Assembly: GCA_900319235.1 (NCBI GenBank)
Contig: ONNR01000029.1
Location: 1-42,003, forward strand
DNA length: 42,003 nucleotides
Origin: an uncultured Prevotellaceae bacterium
GTDB taxonomy: Bacteria; Bacteroidota; Bacteroidia; Bacteroidales; UBA3663
Direction of reading: 5' to 3'
Under the pieces are notes generated by a model. It saw nothing but the letters and a program-made list of their open reading frames with translations, made no database searches and was not told the DNA's origin. Within the stretch, counting starts at the first letter, position 1; the number at the start of each line of letters is the position of its first letter. The position numbers were made by a program, and so were the translations under genes. Below, in pieces: positions 17,322 through 25,007 of this stretch.

Positions 17322-18142
17322 GAAAGATACGATTCGCCAAGATGCATGGTTGCGGCAATGATTACATCTATGTCGATACGAGGTACTTCCCGATTGAAGA
17401 TCCCAATGCATTGGCTATTAGATGGAGTGATCGGCATAAAGGAATTGGCAGTGACGGCCTGGTTTTGATAGGCGAGTCACCTGTGGCTGAAGCCGACTTC
17501 TCAATGCGCATCTTCAATGCAGATGGTAGTGAGGCTATGATGTGCGGCAATGCTTCGCGCTGCATCGGCAAATATGTCTTTGAACGCGGGTTGACAAACA
17601 AGACCGAGATACGCCTATGGACACGTTCGGGTGTGAAGGTATTAACCCTGCATGTCGTTGCTGATCGGGTGGAGAGCGTCACCGTTGACATGGGAGAACC
17701 GAAACTGGTTGTTCCTGAGCAATTTCAATCATCACCAGACCTGTCTTTGGGAACATTCGTCTCGATGGGCAATCCCCACTACGTCATCTTCACCAAAGAC
17801 GTGGACCAGGTAGGGCAGAAGGGGGCGGAACTTGAACATCATCCAGCCTTTCCCCAACGATGCAACATCGAATTCGCCCGTGTTGTCGGCCCCTGTTCGG
17901 CTGGTTCCGACAAGGTCAGAATACGTGCCCGTGTCTGGGAACGTGGTAGCGGCATCACGCAGGCTTGCGGTACAGGAGCATGCGCTACGACCGTTGCTGC
18001 CTGCATTACGGGTCATGCTTCCCGCAATTGCAGTATCGAGATGGATGGTGGCACTCTTGACATCGAATGGCGACGTTCTGACAACCATCTTTATATGACG
18101 GGCCCCGCTACATTCGTTTTTGACGGAGAGATTGAAATCTAA
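17318..18142 (+). CDS. dapF: Diaminopimelate epimerase
   Basis: DapF (EC 5.1.1.7) converts LL- to meso-diaminopimelate for lysine and peptidoglycan. In 274 residues both catalytic cysteines are present: Cys76 ([11 protein letters not shown]) and Cys217 ([12 protein letters not shown]). [13 protein letters not shown] at the N-terminus is typical of the family. It overlaps gltD by 4 bp and precedes dapL by 11 bp, so glutamate supply and the last two diaminopimelate steps are coupled in one transcript. DapL consumes glutamate as amino donor, which makes the linkage sensible. Confidence 0.96.
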   Translation: MRKIRFAKMHGCGNDYIYVDTRYFPIEDPNALAIRWSDRHKGIGSDGLVLIGESPVAEADFSMRIFNADGSEAMMCGNASRCIGKYVFERGLTNKTEIRLWTRSGVKVLTLHVVADRVESVTVDMGEPKLVVPEQFQSSPDLSLGTFVSMGNPHYVIFTKDVDQVGQKGAELEHHPAFPQRCNIEFARVVGPCSAGSDKVRIRARVWERGSGITQACGTGACATTVAACITGHASRNCSIEMDGGTLDIEWRRSDNHLYMTGPATFVFDGEIEI

Positions 18143-18153
18143 ATCAAAGTAAT

Positions 18154-19407
18154 ATGGCATTTGTAAACGAAAATTTCCTCGGCCTTTCGTCCGGCTATCT
18201 TTTTGCCGACATCGCCAGGCGTGTCAAGGCCTTTCGGGCCACACATCCCGAGACCAAAGTCATCAGTCTGGGCATCGGCGATGTGACTCAACCCCTTTGT
18301 CCCGCTGTAATCCAGGCAATGCACAAGGCCGTTGATGAGATGGCATCATCTTCGAGTTTCCGAGGCTATGGCCCGGAACAGGGCTATGACTTCCTGCGTG
18401 AGGCCATCGCGCAAAATGACTTCCAGGAGCGAGGCATCCCGATGGACACCGAAGAGATCTTTGTCAATGATGGCGCGAAGTCCGATACGGGCAATATCCA
18501 GGAACTACTCGGACAGGATTGTATTATTGGTGTCAGCGACCCGGTCTATCCGGTCTATATCGACAGCAATGTGATGGCAGGACGTGCAGGAACAAAAGCA
18601 CAGGACGGCCGTTGGTCGAACATCCTTTATATGCCTTGTTCGGACGAAAACGGTTTTGTGCCTTCCGCACCAAAGGGACAGCATGTCGATGTGGTCTATC
18701 TTTGTTTTCCCAACAACCCTACGGGTGCCGTCATCAGTCGGGAAGACCTTGAACGATGGGTGCAATTTGCATTGGAGAACGATGTGCTGATCCTCTACGA
18801 TGCAGCCTATCATGCCTACATTCGTGATGCAGAGATTCCTCGCAGCATCTACGAGATAGCCGATGCCCGACGTTGCGCCATCGAGTTCCATTCCTATTCC
18901 AAGACGGCTGGATTCACGGGAGTGCGTTGTGGCTATACGATTGTTCCAAAGGAAGTGACGGCTGCGACACATCAGGGCGAACGCATCCATCTCGGTCACC
19001 TTTGGAACCGTCGCCAATGCACCAAGTTCAACGGCACCAGTTACATCTCGCAACGTGCGGCAGAGGCCATCTATACGCAAGAAGGCAGGAAGCAGGTGCA
19101 GGCAACCATCGATTATTACATGGACAATGCTCGTCGGATGCTGGACGTGCTGCGCAGTCTCGACTTCGAGTGCTACGGCGGTGAAAATGCTCCCTATATC
19201 TGGATGCGTACGCCCGATGGCATGACGTCCTGGCAATTCTTCGAAGCTCTGCTTCATGGTGCCGGTGTGGTTTGTACGCCTGGCGTAGGCTTCGGCCCTT
19301 CGGGTGAGGGTTTTGTTCGACTAACGGCTTTCGGAAGTCATGAAAACACCCAAGAAGCATTGCAGCGAATAGTCGATTGGAAAAATGGCTTTTCAAATAA
19401 CAATTAA
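18154..19407 (+). CDS. dapL: LL-diaminopimelate aminotransferase
   Basis: DapL (EC 2.6.1.83) makes LL-diaminopimelate from tetrahydrodipicolinate and glutamate, bypassing the acyl-blocked steps. This is the aminotransferase lysine route of plants, Chlamydia and many Bacteroidota. The 417-residue class I/II PLP enzyme has the PLP lysine Lys250 in SYSKTAGFTGVRCGY. The N-terminal NENFLGLSSGYLFADIARRV and GIGDVTQPL are DapL-like. The last codons (FSNNN and stop) are formed by the start of the downstream AATTAACA array. It forms a pair with dapF. Confidence 0.94.
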   Translation: MAFVNENFLGLSSGYLFADIARRVKAFRATHPETKVISLGIGDVTQPLCPAVIQAMHKAVDEMASSSSFRGYGPEQGYDFLREAIAQNDFQERGIPMDTEEIFVNDGAKSDTGNIQELLGQDCIIGVSDPVYPVYIDSNVMAGRAGTKAQDGRWSNILYMPCSDENGFVPSAPKGQHVDVVYLCFPNNPTGAVISREDLERWVQFALENDVLILYDAAYHAYIRDAEIPRSIYEIADARRCAIEFHSYSKTAGFTGVRCGYTIVPKEVTAATHQGERIHLGHLWNRRQCTKFNGTSYISQRAAEAIYTQEGRKQVQATIDYYMDNARRMLDVLRSLDFECYGGENAPYIWMRTPDGMTSWQFFEALLHGAGVVCTPGVGFGPSGEGFVRLTAFGSHENTQEALQRIVDWKNGFSNNN

Positions 19408-19453
19408 TAATTAACAATTAACAATTTATAATTAACCATTAACAATTACAATT
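19398..19453. repeat. AATTAACA-type AT-rich array between dapL and glnN
   Basis: Repeated AATTAACA and AATTAATA-like units run from the last dapL codons to the glnN start codon. The dapL stop is the TAA within AACAATTAA. Related arrays follow cdaA, the phosphopantetheinyl transferase gene and prfA. No promoter consensus is visible, so glnN may be cotranscribed with the upstream genes. Confidence 0.85.
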
Positions 19454-21670
19454 ATGGAAACATTGAGATTTCAGGTTGTCGGTGAGGCTTTCAAGAAGAA
19501 GCCCCTTGACGTAGAAGCACCCGTTGAGAGACCTGCCAAGTATTTTGGCAAGAAGGTTTTCAACCGCGAAAAGATGTACACGTACCTTTCGAAGGACGTC
19601 TATGCGAAGATGATTGACGTGATGGACAACGGAGCACGCCTGGAGCGTGACGTGGCTGATGCCGTGGCAGAAGGTATGAAGCAGTGGGCTACCGAAAACG
19701 GAGTGACGCACTATACACACTGGTTCCAGCCATTGACCGAAGGTACGGCCGAGAAGCATGATTCGTTTATCGAACATGATGGTAAGGGCGGCATGGTCGA
19801 GGAGTTTACGGGCAAGTTGCTCGTTCAGCAGGAGCCCGATGCATCCAGTTTCCCCAGCGGTGGTATTCGTAGCACTTTCGAAGCACGTGGTTATTCTGCT
19901 TGGGATCCTACCAGCCCCGTTTTCATTATTGACGACACACTCTGTATCCCCACTGTGTTCATCTCCTACACAGGTGAGTCGCTCGACTACAAGGCTCCTT
20001 TGTTGCGCGCTTTGCATGCCGTGAATGTGGCTGCCACGGAGGTTTGCCATTATTTTGATCCAACGGTAAAGAAGGTGACTTCGAACCTCGGTTGGGAACA
20101 GGAATATTTCCTTGTGGACGAAGGTCTCTATTCGGCACGTCCCGACCTGTTGCTGACAGGCCGTACGTTGATGGGGCACGATTCGGCCAAGAACCAGCAG
20201 ATGGACGATCATTATTTCGGTTCGATTCCTGAACGTGTGGCTGCCTTTATGCGAGAACTTGAGATCGAAGCACTCGAACTAGGCATCCCTTGCAAGACAC
20301 GACATAACGAGGTGGCACCCAATCAGTTCGAACTTGCGCCCATCTTCGAGGAAACGAACCTGGCTGTCGATCACAACATGTTGCTCATGTCGGTGATGAG
20401 GCGTGTGGCCCGCAAGCATGGATTCCGTGTTCTCTTGCACGAGAAGCCTTTTGCCGGCATCAACGGCAGTGGCAAGCACAACAACTGGAGTCTCTCGACC
20501 GATAATGGCGTGCTGCTCCATGCTCCTGGCAAGACTCCGGAACAAAACCTCCGTTTTGCCACATTCATCGTCGAAACATTGATGGGTGTGTATCGTCACA
20601 ACGGGCTTCTGAAAGCAAGTATCATGAGTGCCACCAATGCACACCGATTGGGTGCCAACGAAGCACCACCGGCCATCATATCGAGTTTCCTCGGTCGTCA
20701 GGTGAGCGAGTTGCTCGACCATATAGAGAAAGCTGATCGCGACAATCTGCTCGCTATGGATGGAAAGCAGGGCTTGAAAATGGATATCCCCGAGATACCC
20801 GAATTGCTCATCGACAACACCGACCGCAACCGAACCAGCCCCTTTGCCTTCACGGGCAACCGTTTCGAGTTCCGTGCCGTGGGTAGTGAGGCCAACTGCG
20901 CTTCGGCTATGATTGCCTTGAACAGTGCAGTTGCCGAAGCCCTTGCCTCGTTCAAGCAGCGTGTCGATGCACGTATTGCTGAGACTGAGGAGAAGTTTGT
21001 CGGTACAGGGCACAGTGCCACCTTCCATGCTATCATAGATATCCTGCGCGAAGACATCAAGACATGCAAACCCATCCGTTTTGATGGCAATGGTTACTCG
21101 GATGAATGGAAGGCCGAGGCTGCCCGACGTGGTCTCGATGTCGAAACATCCTGCCCAGTCATCTTCGATCGATACCTCGATGCAGAAAGCGTTCAGATGT
21201 TCGAAAGCCTCGGTGTCATGACCCGCAAGGAACTGGAAGCCCGCAATGAGGTCAAATGGGAGACCTATACGAAGAAGATTCAGATTGAGGCACGTGTACT
21301 TGGCGACCTTTCGATGAACCACATCATCCCGGTGGCTACCAATTATCAGAGCCGTTTGTTGGCCAATATCGAGTCCATGCATAAGGTATTCCCTGCGATG
21401 AAGGCCGATGCACTCAGTGCCCGTAACCTCAAGCTCGTCGAAGAGATTGCCGAACGTACAAGCCGTATCGAGACACAGGTTGAGGAACTTGTGGCAGCAC
21501 GCAAGGTCGCAAACCGCATTGCAGATGAGCGTGAGAAAGCTATTGCCTATCACGACACGGTTGCACCTTTCTTTGACAGCATTCGCCGTCAGATTGACAA
21601 ACTCGAACTTATTGTCGATGATGCCTTCTGGCCACTGCCAAAGTATCGTGAACTGTTGTTCATCCGTTGA
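19454..21670 (+). CDS. glnN: Type III glutamine synthetase
   Basis: GSIII (EC 6.3.1.2) fixes ammonium into glutamine in an ATP-dependent reaction. At 738 residues it is far longer than GSI or GSII and matches the GSIII of Bacteroidota and cyanobacteria (about 720-730). Signatures are the N-terminal KYFGKKVFNREKMYTYLSK, FSFPSGGIRSTFEARGY-like DASSFPSGGIRSTFEARGY, the catalytic block NGSGKHNNWSLS, and NRTSPFAFTGNRFEFRAVGS. It closes the rightward cluster and ends at a bidirectional hairpin. It supplies glutamine to the five amidotransferases encoded nearby. Confidence 0.97.
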   Translation: METLRFQVVGEAFKKKPLDVEAPVERPAKYFGKKVFNREKMYTYLSKDVYAKMIDVMDNGARLERDVADAVAEGMKQWATENGVTHYTHWFQPLTEGTAEKHDSFIEHDGKGGMVEEFTGKLLVQQEPDASSFPSGGIRSTFEARGYSAWDPTSPVFIIDDTLCIPTVFISYTGESLDYKAPLLRALHAVNVAATEVCHYFDPTVKKVTSNLGWEQEYFLVDEGLYSARPDLLLTGRTLMGHDSAKNQQMDDHYFGSIPERVAAFMRELEIEALELGIPCKTRHNEVAPNQFELAPIFEETNLAVDHNMLLMSVMRRVARKHGFRVLLHEKPFAGINGSGKHNNWSLSTDNGVLLHAPGKTPEQNLRFATFIVETLMGVYRHNGLLKASIMSATNAHRLGANEAPPAIISSFLGRQVSELLDHIEKADRDNLLAMDGKQGLKMDIPEIPELLIDNTDRNRTSPFAFTGNRFEFRAVGSEANCASAMIALNSAVAEALASFKQRVDARIAETEEKFVGTGHSATFHAIIDILREDIKTCKPIRFDGNGYSDEWKAEAARRGLDVETSCPVIFDRYLDAESVQMFESLGVMTRKELEARNEVKWETYTKKIQIEARVLGDLSMNHIIPVATNYQSRLLANIESMHKVFPAMKADALSARNLKLVEEIAERTSRIETQVEELVAARKVANRIADEREKAIAYHDTVAPFFDSIRRQIDKLELIVDDAFWPLPKYRELLFIR

Positions 21671-21713
21671 CGTGTCGATTCTATACTGTCATCGTTCGAT
21701 CCTTGTCCTATAA

Positions 21714-21749
21714 GAAATGGCGCCAGCCCTATGAGGTTGACGCCATTTC
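21714..21749. terminator. Bidirectional hairpin between glnN and cydB
   Basis: GAAATGGCG pairs perfectly with CGCCATTTC. After one mismatch, CAGCC pairs with GGTTG (one wobble) around the loop CTATGA. The structure sits between two convergent genes. There is no long T-run on either side, so it may rely on the stem alone. Confidence 0.75.
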
Positions 21750-21771
21750 ATAGCTGTGATATTTGCGTTAT

Positions 21772-22917
21772 TTAATAAGCATGATCGGTCTTGATCTCTT
21801 CCTTGTCGAGTTTCTTCTTGTCGATGGCACGCCAGCAATAGACGATGTAGGCGAGGACGAAGGGAACGAGGAAGGAGACATAGAACATGGTGCGCAGCGT
21901 GAACTCGCTGCTGCAGGAGTTGCAGATGGTGAGCGACGACTGCAGGTCGGCGGTCGATGGATAGTAGGCTGTGCCATTCCACCCGGCGCAGAGCAGCAAT
22001 GCCAGCACGACGAGCACGGTGCCAATGCCGGCAGGCCAGATGCCGCAGATGTACTGCTTCGAAACGATGGTCTTGCCGATGCCGAAGAGTACGAGCACAA
22101 CACCTATCAGCAACAGGACGAGGAGATACCACATCTGGAGGAAGTTGTTGAGATACTTCAACGGCTCCACCGTGATGACGCCTGCCTCGTTGTAGGCAAA
22201 GCCGTCCTTCAGCAAGAGGTGGATGAGATAGACGACGAAGAGCACGACGAAGGCGGCTGCATTGACCTTGAGCCCAAGGACGCCACGACGACGGATGTCC
22301 TCGTCGGCAACGTTATTGATAATGTAGAGGATGCCCAAGGTGCGTGCCAGGAACACTACGGCAAAGCCAAAGACGAGAATCCAGGGATTGAGCAGCGCAT
22401 CAAGGCCGTGCGAGGCATTGCCCCAGTGACTGATGACGGGCGTCAGGGCTCCTGCATTCACCAGATTGCTTTTTTCGACCACGAAGTTCGAGCCTTCGAA
22501 GAAGGTCGATACGGCGCCGCCCAACAACAATGGACCGACGATGCCGTTGAGGAAGAGGAAGAACTGGAAGGTGCGGGGACCAAGGAAGTTGCCAATCTTG
22601 TTCTGGAACTCGTAGCTGACCGCCTGCAGCACGAAGGTGAAGAGGATGATCATCCACAGCCAATAGGCTCCGCCGAACGAGGTGGAGTAGAAGAGTGGAA
22701 AGGAGGCAAAGAAGGCACCACCAAAGGTGACGAGGGTGGTGAAGGTGAATTCCCACTTGCGTCCGGTGGAATTGAAGACCAGGCGTCGGCCTTCTTCGGT
22801 ATTGCCCAAACTACGGGCCAATGAGTTGGCTCCCTGTACGAAGAGCAGGAAGACGAGCAGCGCACCGAGCAGTGAAACGATGAACCACCAGTATTGTTGG
22901 AGAAATGAGTAGGTCAT
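21772..22917 (-). CDS. cydB: Cytochrome bd ubiquinol/menaquinol oxidase subunit II
   Basis: CydB is the second membrane subunit of the bd-type terminal oxidase, which reduces oxygen with quinol electrons and lets gut Bacteroidales tolerate nanomolar oxygen. The 381-residue protein has about eight or nine hydrophobic segments. FSYTLQ-type start MTYSFLQQYWWFIVSLLGALLVFLLFVQGAN, the stretch GRKWEFTFTTLVTFGGAFFASFPLFYSTSFGGAYWLWM and the end of the protein fit the CydB family. It follows cydA with a 109-bp gap occupied by two palindromic repeats. The stop is 22 bp from the terminator hairpin. Confidence 0.95.
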   Translation of the reverse strand: MTYSFLQQYWWFIVSLLGALLVFLLFVQGANSLARSLGNTEEGRRLVFNSTGRKWEFTFTTLVTFGGAFFASFPLFYSTSFGGAYWLWMIILFTFVLQAVSYEFQNKIGNFLGPRTFQFFLFLNGIVGPLLLGGAVSTFFEGSNFVVEKSNLVNAGALTPVISHWGNASHGLDALLNPWILVFGFAVVFLARTLGILYIINNVADEDIRRRGVLGLKVNAAAFVVLFVVYLIHLLLKDGFAYNEAGVITVEPLKYLNNFLQMWYLLVLLLIGVVLVLFGIGKTIVSKQYICGIWPAGIGTVLVVLALLLCAGWNGTAYYPSTADLQSSLTICNSCSSEFTLRTMFYVSFLVPFVLAYIVYCWRAIDKKKLDKEEIKTDHAY

Positions 22918-23026
22918 ATGGGGGAGGGGTTAAGAGGGGTGAGAGGGCAGCCAAGGATGGCTGCCACGAGAACGGGGGTGAGGGGTTAAGTGGGCAGCCA
23001 AGCATGGCTGCCATGAGAACGCGAGA
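22918..23026. repeat. Palindromic repeats, copies C and D, between cydA and cydB
   Basis: Copy C (22943-22975) and copy D (22990-23022) each have GGCAGCCA, a four-base loop and TGGCTGCC, an 8-bp stem, followed by a CACGAGAACGG-like tail. Each is preceded by a G-rich leader ending GGGGTTAAG. The two lie head to tail about 47 bp apart and fill the whole gap between cydA and cydB. Transcription must read through both hairpins. Confidence 0.9.
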
Positions 23027-24613
23027 TCAGGCCGAATAATCCGGTCCTTTCTTGATTTGCTTGATGAGGATGTTGATTTCGACAGCGAGCATGGTGGTGA
23101 AGAGGATGAGGAACAGGAAGAACGTGATGATGACCGACGAACTGTGCAGGTCACTGACGGCTACCCAGGTGGGCAGCATATCCTGGATGGTCCACGGCTG
23201 ACGGCCGAATTCTGCCACGAGCCAACCGCTCTCGGAGGCAATATATGCCAACGGGATGAGCGCGATGGCTACCCAATAGTGCCAATGGGGCAGGGAGGTG
23301 ATGTCGCGTTTCTGCCAGAGTTTGGCGGGCCATTTGTATGCCCCGGCAATCACGATGGCGAAGAAAAGAATCAGAAGGCAGCCAATGCCTACCATGATGC
23401 GGAATGCCCAGAAGTTGATGGGGATGTAGGGCACCACCTGATCCTTGTCCTTGATGTAGCCGTAACCGAAGTATTTCATGTTCTCGTTGATGGTGGCAAG
23501 TTGTGCGCCGAGGGAATCTACTGGCACGCCTTCCTGCCTTGCCTTGCGATAGTCGGCAAGGGCAACGATGGCTTTCTTGCCTCGTTCAATCTTCTCGTCG
23601 ATGGAGGGCTCACGTGTGCCGTCGGGCTTCGTATAACCATTCAGCAGGTCGTTGATGCCGGGCACATATCCGTGAATGTCGTTGGTTGCCATGAACGACA
23701 GGGCATAGGGCATCTCAATCTTCAAAGGTGCTGACTCGTCGTTTGCATAGTCGGGCTGGCTGAAGGGATTGACCCATGCGACGGCAGTGAGGCCAACATC
23801 GGTGCCACCATTGTAGAGCGCTTCCATGGCAGCCAGTTTCATGGGCTGAACTTCGGCAACGTCCTGTGCCGACTTGTGTCCGGTAGCTGCAGCAAGCAGG
23901 GAGGCAACGAGGCCGACGATGGCGCCAATCTTGAGGCTTTCGAGCGCAAGTCTTGTGTCGCGTTTCTTCATCAGGTACCAGCAGCAGACGCCCACGCAGA
24001 AGACTGCGCCGACAATCCACGCCGAGGTGACGGTGTGACAGAACTTCGAGATAGCAAAGGGAGAGAGGGCGACTTCGGAGAACGAAACCATCTCGTGACG
24101 CATCGTGTCGGGGTTGAATTCGCAGCCGACGGGATACTGCATCCATGCGTTGGCCACCAAGATCCACCACGCTGAGATGGTGGCGCCGAGACCGGTGAGC
24201 CAGGTGGAGGCGAGGTGGAAACCGCGCGAGACCTTGTTCCATCCGAAGTACATCACGGCCACGAAGGTCGATTCCATGAAGAAGGCGACGATGCCCTCGA
24301 CGGCCAATGGTGCGCCGAAGATGTCGCCCACGAACCATGAGTAGTTGCTCCAGTTGGTGCCAAACTCGAATTCGAGGATGATACCCGTGGCGATGCCCAT
24401 GGCGAAGTTGATGCCGAAGAGTTTCTGCCAGAACTTGGCAGCGTCTTTCCAGAAGGTGTCTTTGGTGCGATAGTAGCAGGTCTCCATGATACCCATGATG
24501 ACGGCCAGGCCGAGCGTCAAGGGTACGAAGAGCCAATGGTAGATTGCCGTGAGAGCGAATTGTGCTCTCGACCACTCAATGGTGCCGGCATCGATTAGAA
24601 GGAGGTTTGTCAT
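23027..24613 (-). CDS. cydA: Cytochrome bd oxidase subunit I
   Basis: CydA carries haems b558, b595 and d and the quinol-oxidising Q loop. The start at 24613 gives MTNLLLIDAGTIEWSRAQFALTAIYHWLFVP, with His26 in the position of the conserved N-terminal haem ligand. A longer upstream frame runs through a palindromic repeat and is rejected. GIILEFEFGTNW holds the conserved acidic pair. FCHTVTSAWIVGA holds the b558 His, and FWAFRIMVG holds the Met ligand. The 528-residue length is normal. It lies between the DUF4492 gene and cydB, separated from both by palindromic repeats. Confidence 0.96.
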   Translation of the reverse strand: MTNLLLIDAGTIEWSRAQFALTAIYHWLFVPLTLGLAVIMGIMETCYYRTKDTFWKDAAKFWQKLFGINFAMGIATGIILEFEFGTNWSNYSWFVGDIFGAPLAVEGIVAFFMESTFVAVMYFGWNKVSRGFHLASTWLTGLGATISAWWILVANAWMQYPVGCEFNPDTMRHEMVSFSEVALSPFAISKFCHTVTSAWIVGAVFCVGVCCWYLMKKRDTRLALESLKIGAIVGLVASLLAAATGHKSAQDVAEVQPMKLAAMEALYNGGTDVGLTAVAWVNPFSQPDYANDESAPLKIEMPYALSFMATNDIHGYVPGINDLLNGYTKPDGTREPSIDEKIERGKKAIVALADYRKARQEGVPVDSLGAQLATINENMKYFGYGYIKDKDQVVPYIPINFWAFRIMVGIGCLLILFFAIVIAGAYKWPAKLWQKRDITSLPHWHYWVAIALIPLAYIASESGWLVAEFGRQPWTIQDMLPTWVAVSDLHSSSVIITFFLFLILFTTMLAVEINILIKQIKKGPDYSA

Positions 24614-24763
24614 AATATTTGGGGTTTTGTGTTTTAAGGGGGAGGGCAGCCAAGTATGGCTGCCACGGAAACGGGGGGGGGTGAGTTGCGATGGCATCGC
24701 AACAAACGGAACATGAGGGGGCGGGCAAGGATGGCCGCCACGGAAACGGGGGGAGGGGCGGGC
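24614..24763. repeat. Palindromic repeats, copies E and F, upstream of cydA
   Basis: Copy E (24642-24674) is a full palindrome with the CACGGAAACGG tail. Copy F (about 24717-24749) has lost four bases of its left arm and has GGCCGCC on the right, but keeps the same tail. Between them TTGCGAT-GGC-ATCGCAA (24686-24702 approximately) is a separate perfect seven-base inverted repeat. No gene is seen in this 150-bp gap. Confidence 0.85.
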
Positions 24764-24985
24764 CTAAGGCTCGGCGCGGTCGATGAGCTCGGTGGCGACG
24801 TAGGAGGATTCGTTGCCGGGGGCGTGTTCCTTCAGGAAATTGGGGAAGAAGAACACCTTGAGGATGGCGAACATGATGAACAGCTTGATGAGGATGATGG
24901 TCCACAACGTACGGCCCAGCTTCATGTCCCTGAAGCCTTCGTAATAGAGATTGAAGAATCGGTAGATGAAACTGTCTTTGCGCAT
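24764..24985 (-). CDS. DUF4492 small membrane protein of the cyd operon
   Basis: A 73-residue protein starting MRKDSFIYRFFNLYYEGFRD. One transmembrane segment follows (LWTIILIKLFIMFAILKVFFF), with a short polar tail. It matches the DUF4492 family, small proteins encoded just ahead of cydA in Bacteroidota and Campylobacterota. A role as a small structural or assembly subunit of the bd oxidase, like CydX, is inferred from position and size. Its start lies 22 bp after the GH43 stop on the same strand. The longer frame upstream is a shadow of the GH43 gene. Confidence 0.85.
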   Translation of the reverse strand: MRKDSFIYRFFNLYYEGFRDMKLGRTLWTIILIKLFIMFAILKVFFFPNFLKEHAPGNESSYVATELIDRAEP

Positions 24986-25007
24986 GGGTGTGGTCGATGT
25001 GAATTCT

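Noticed and set aside
15777..17411. 544-residue minus-strand frame opposite gltD
   Set aside because: It is antisense to conserved gltD and parts of gltB and dapF, with no family features.
24614..24697. Longer N-terminus of CydA
   Set aside because: The extension is translated palindromic repeat, and the conserved CydA start lies at 24613.
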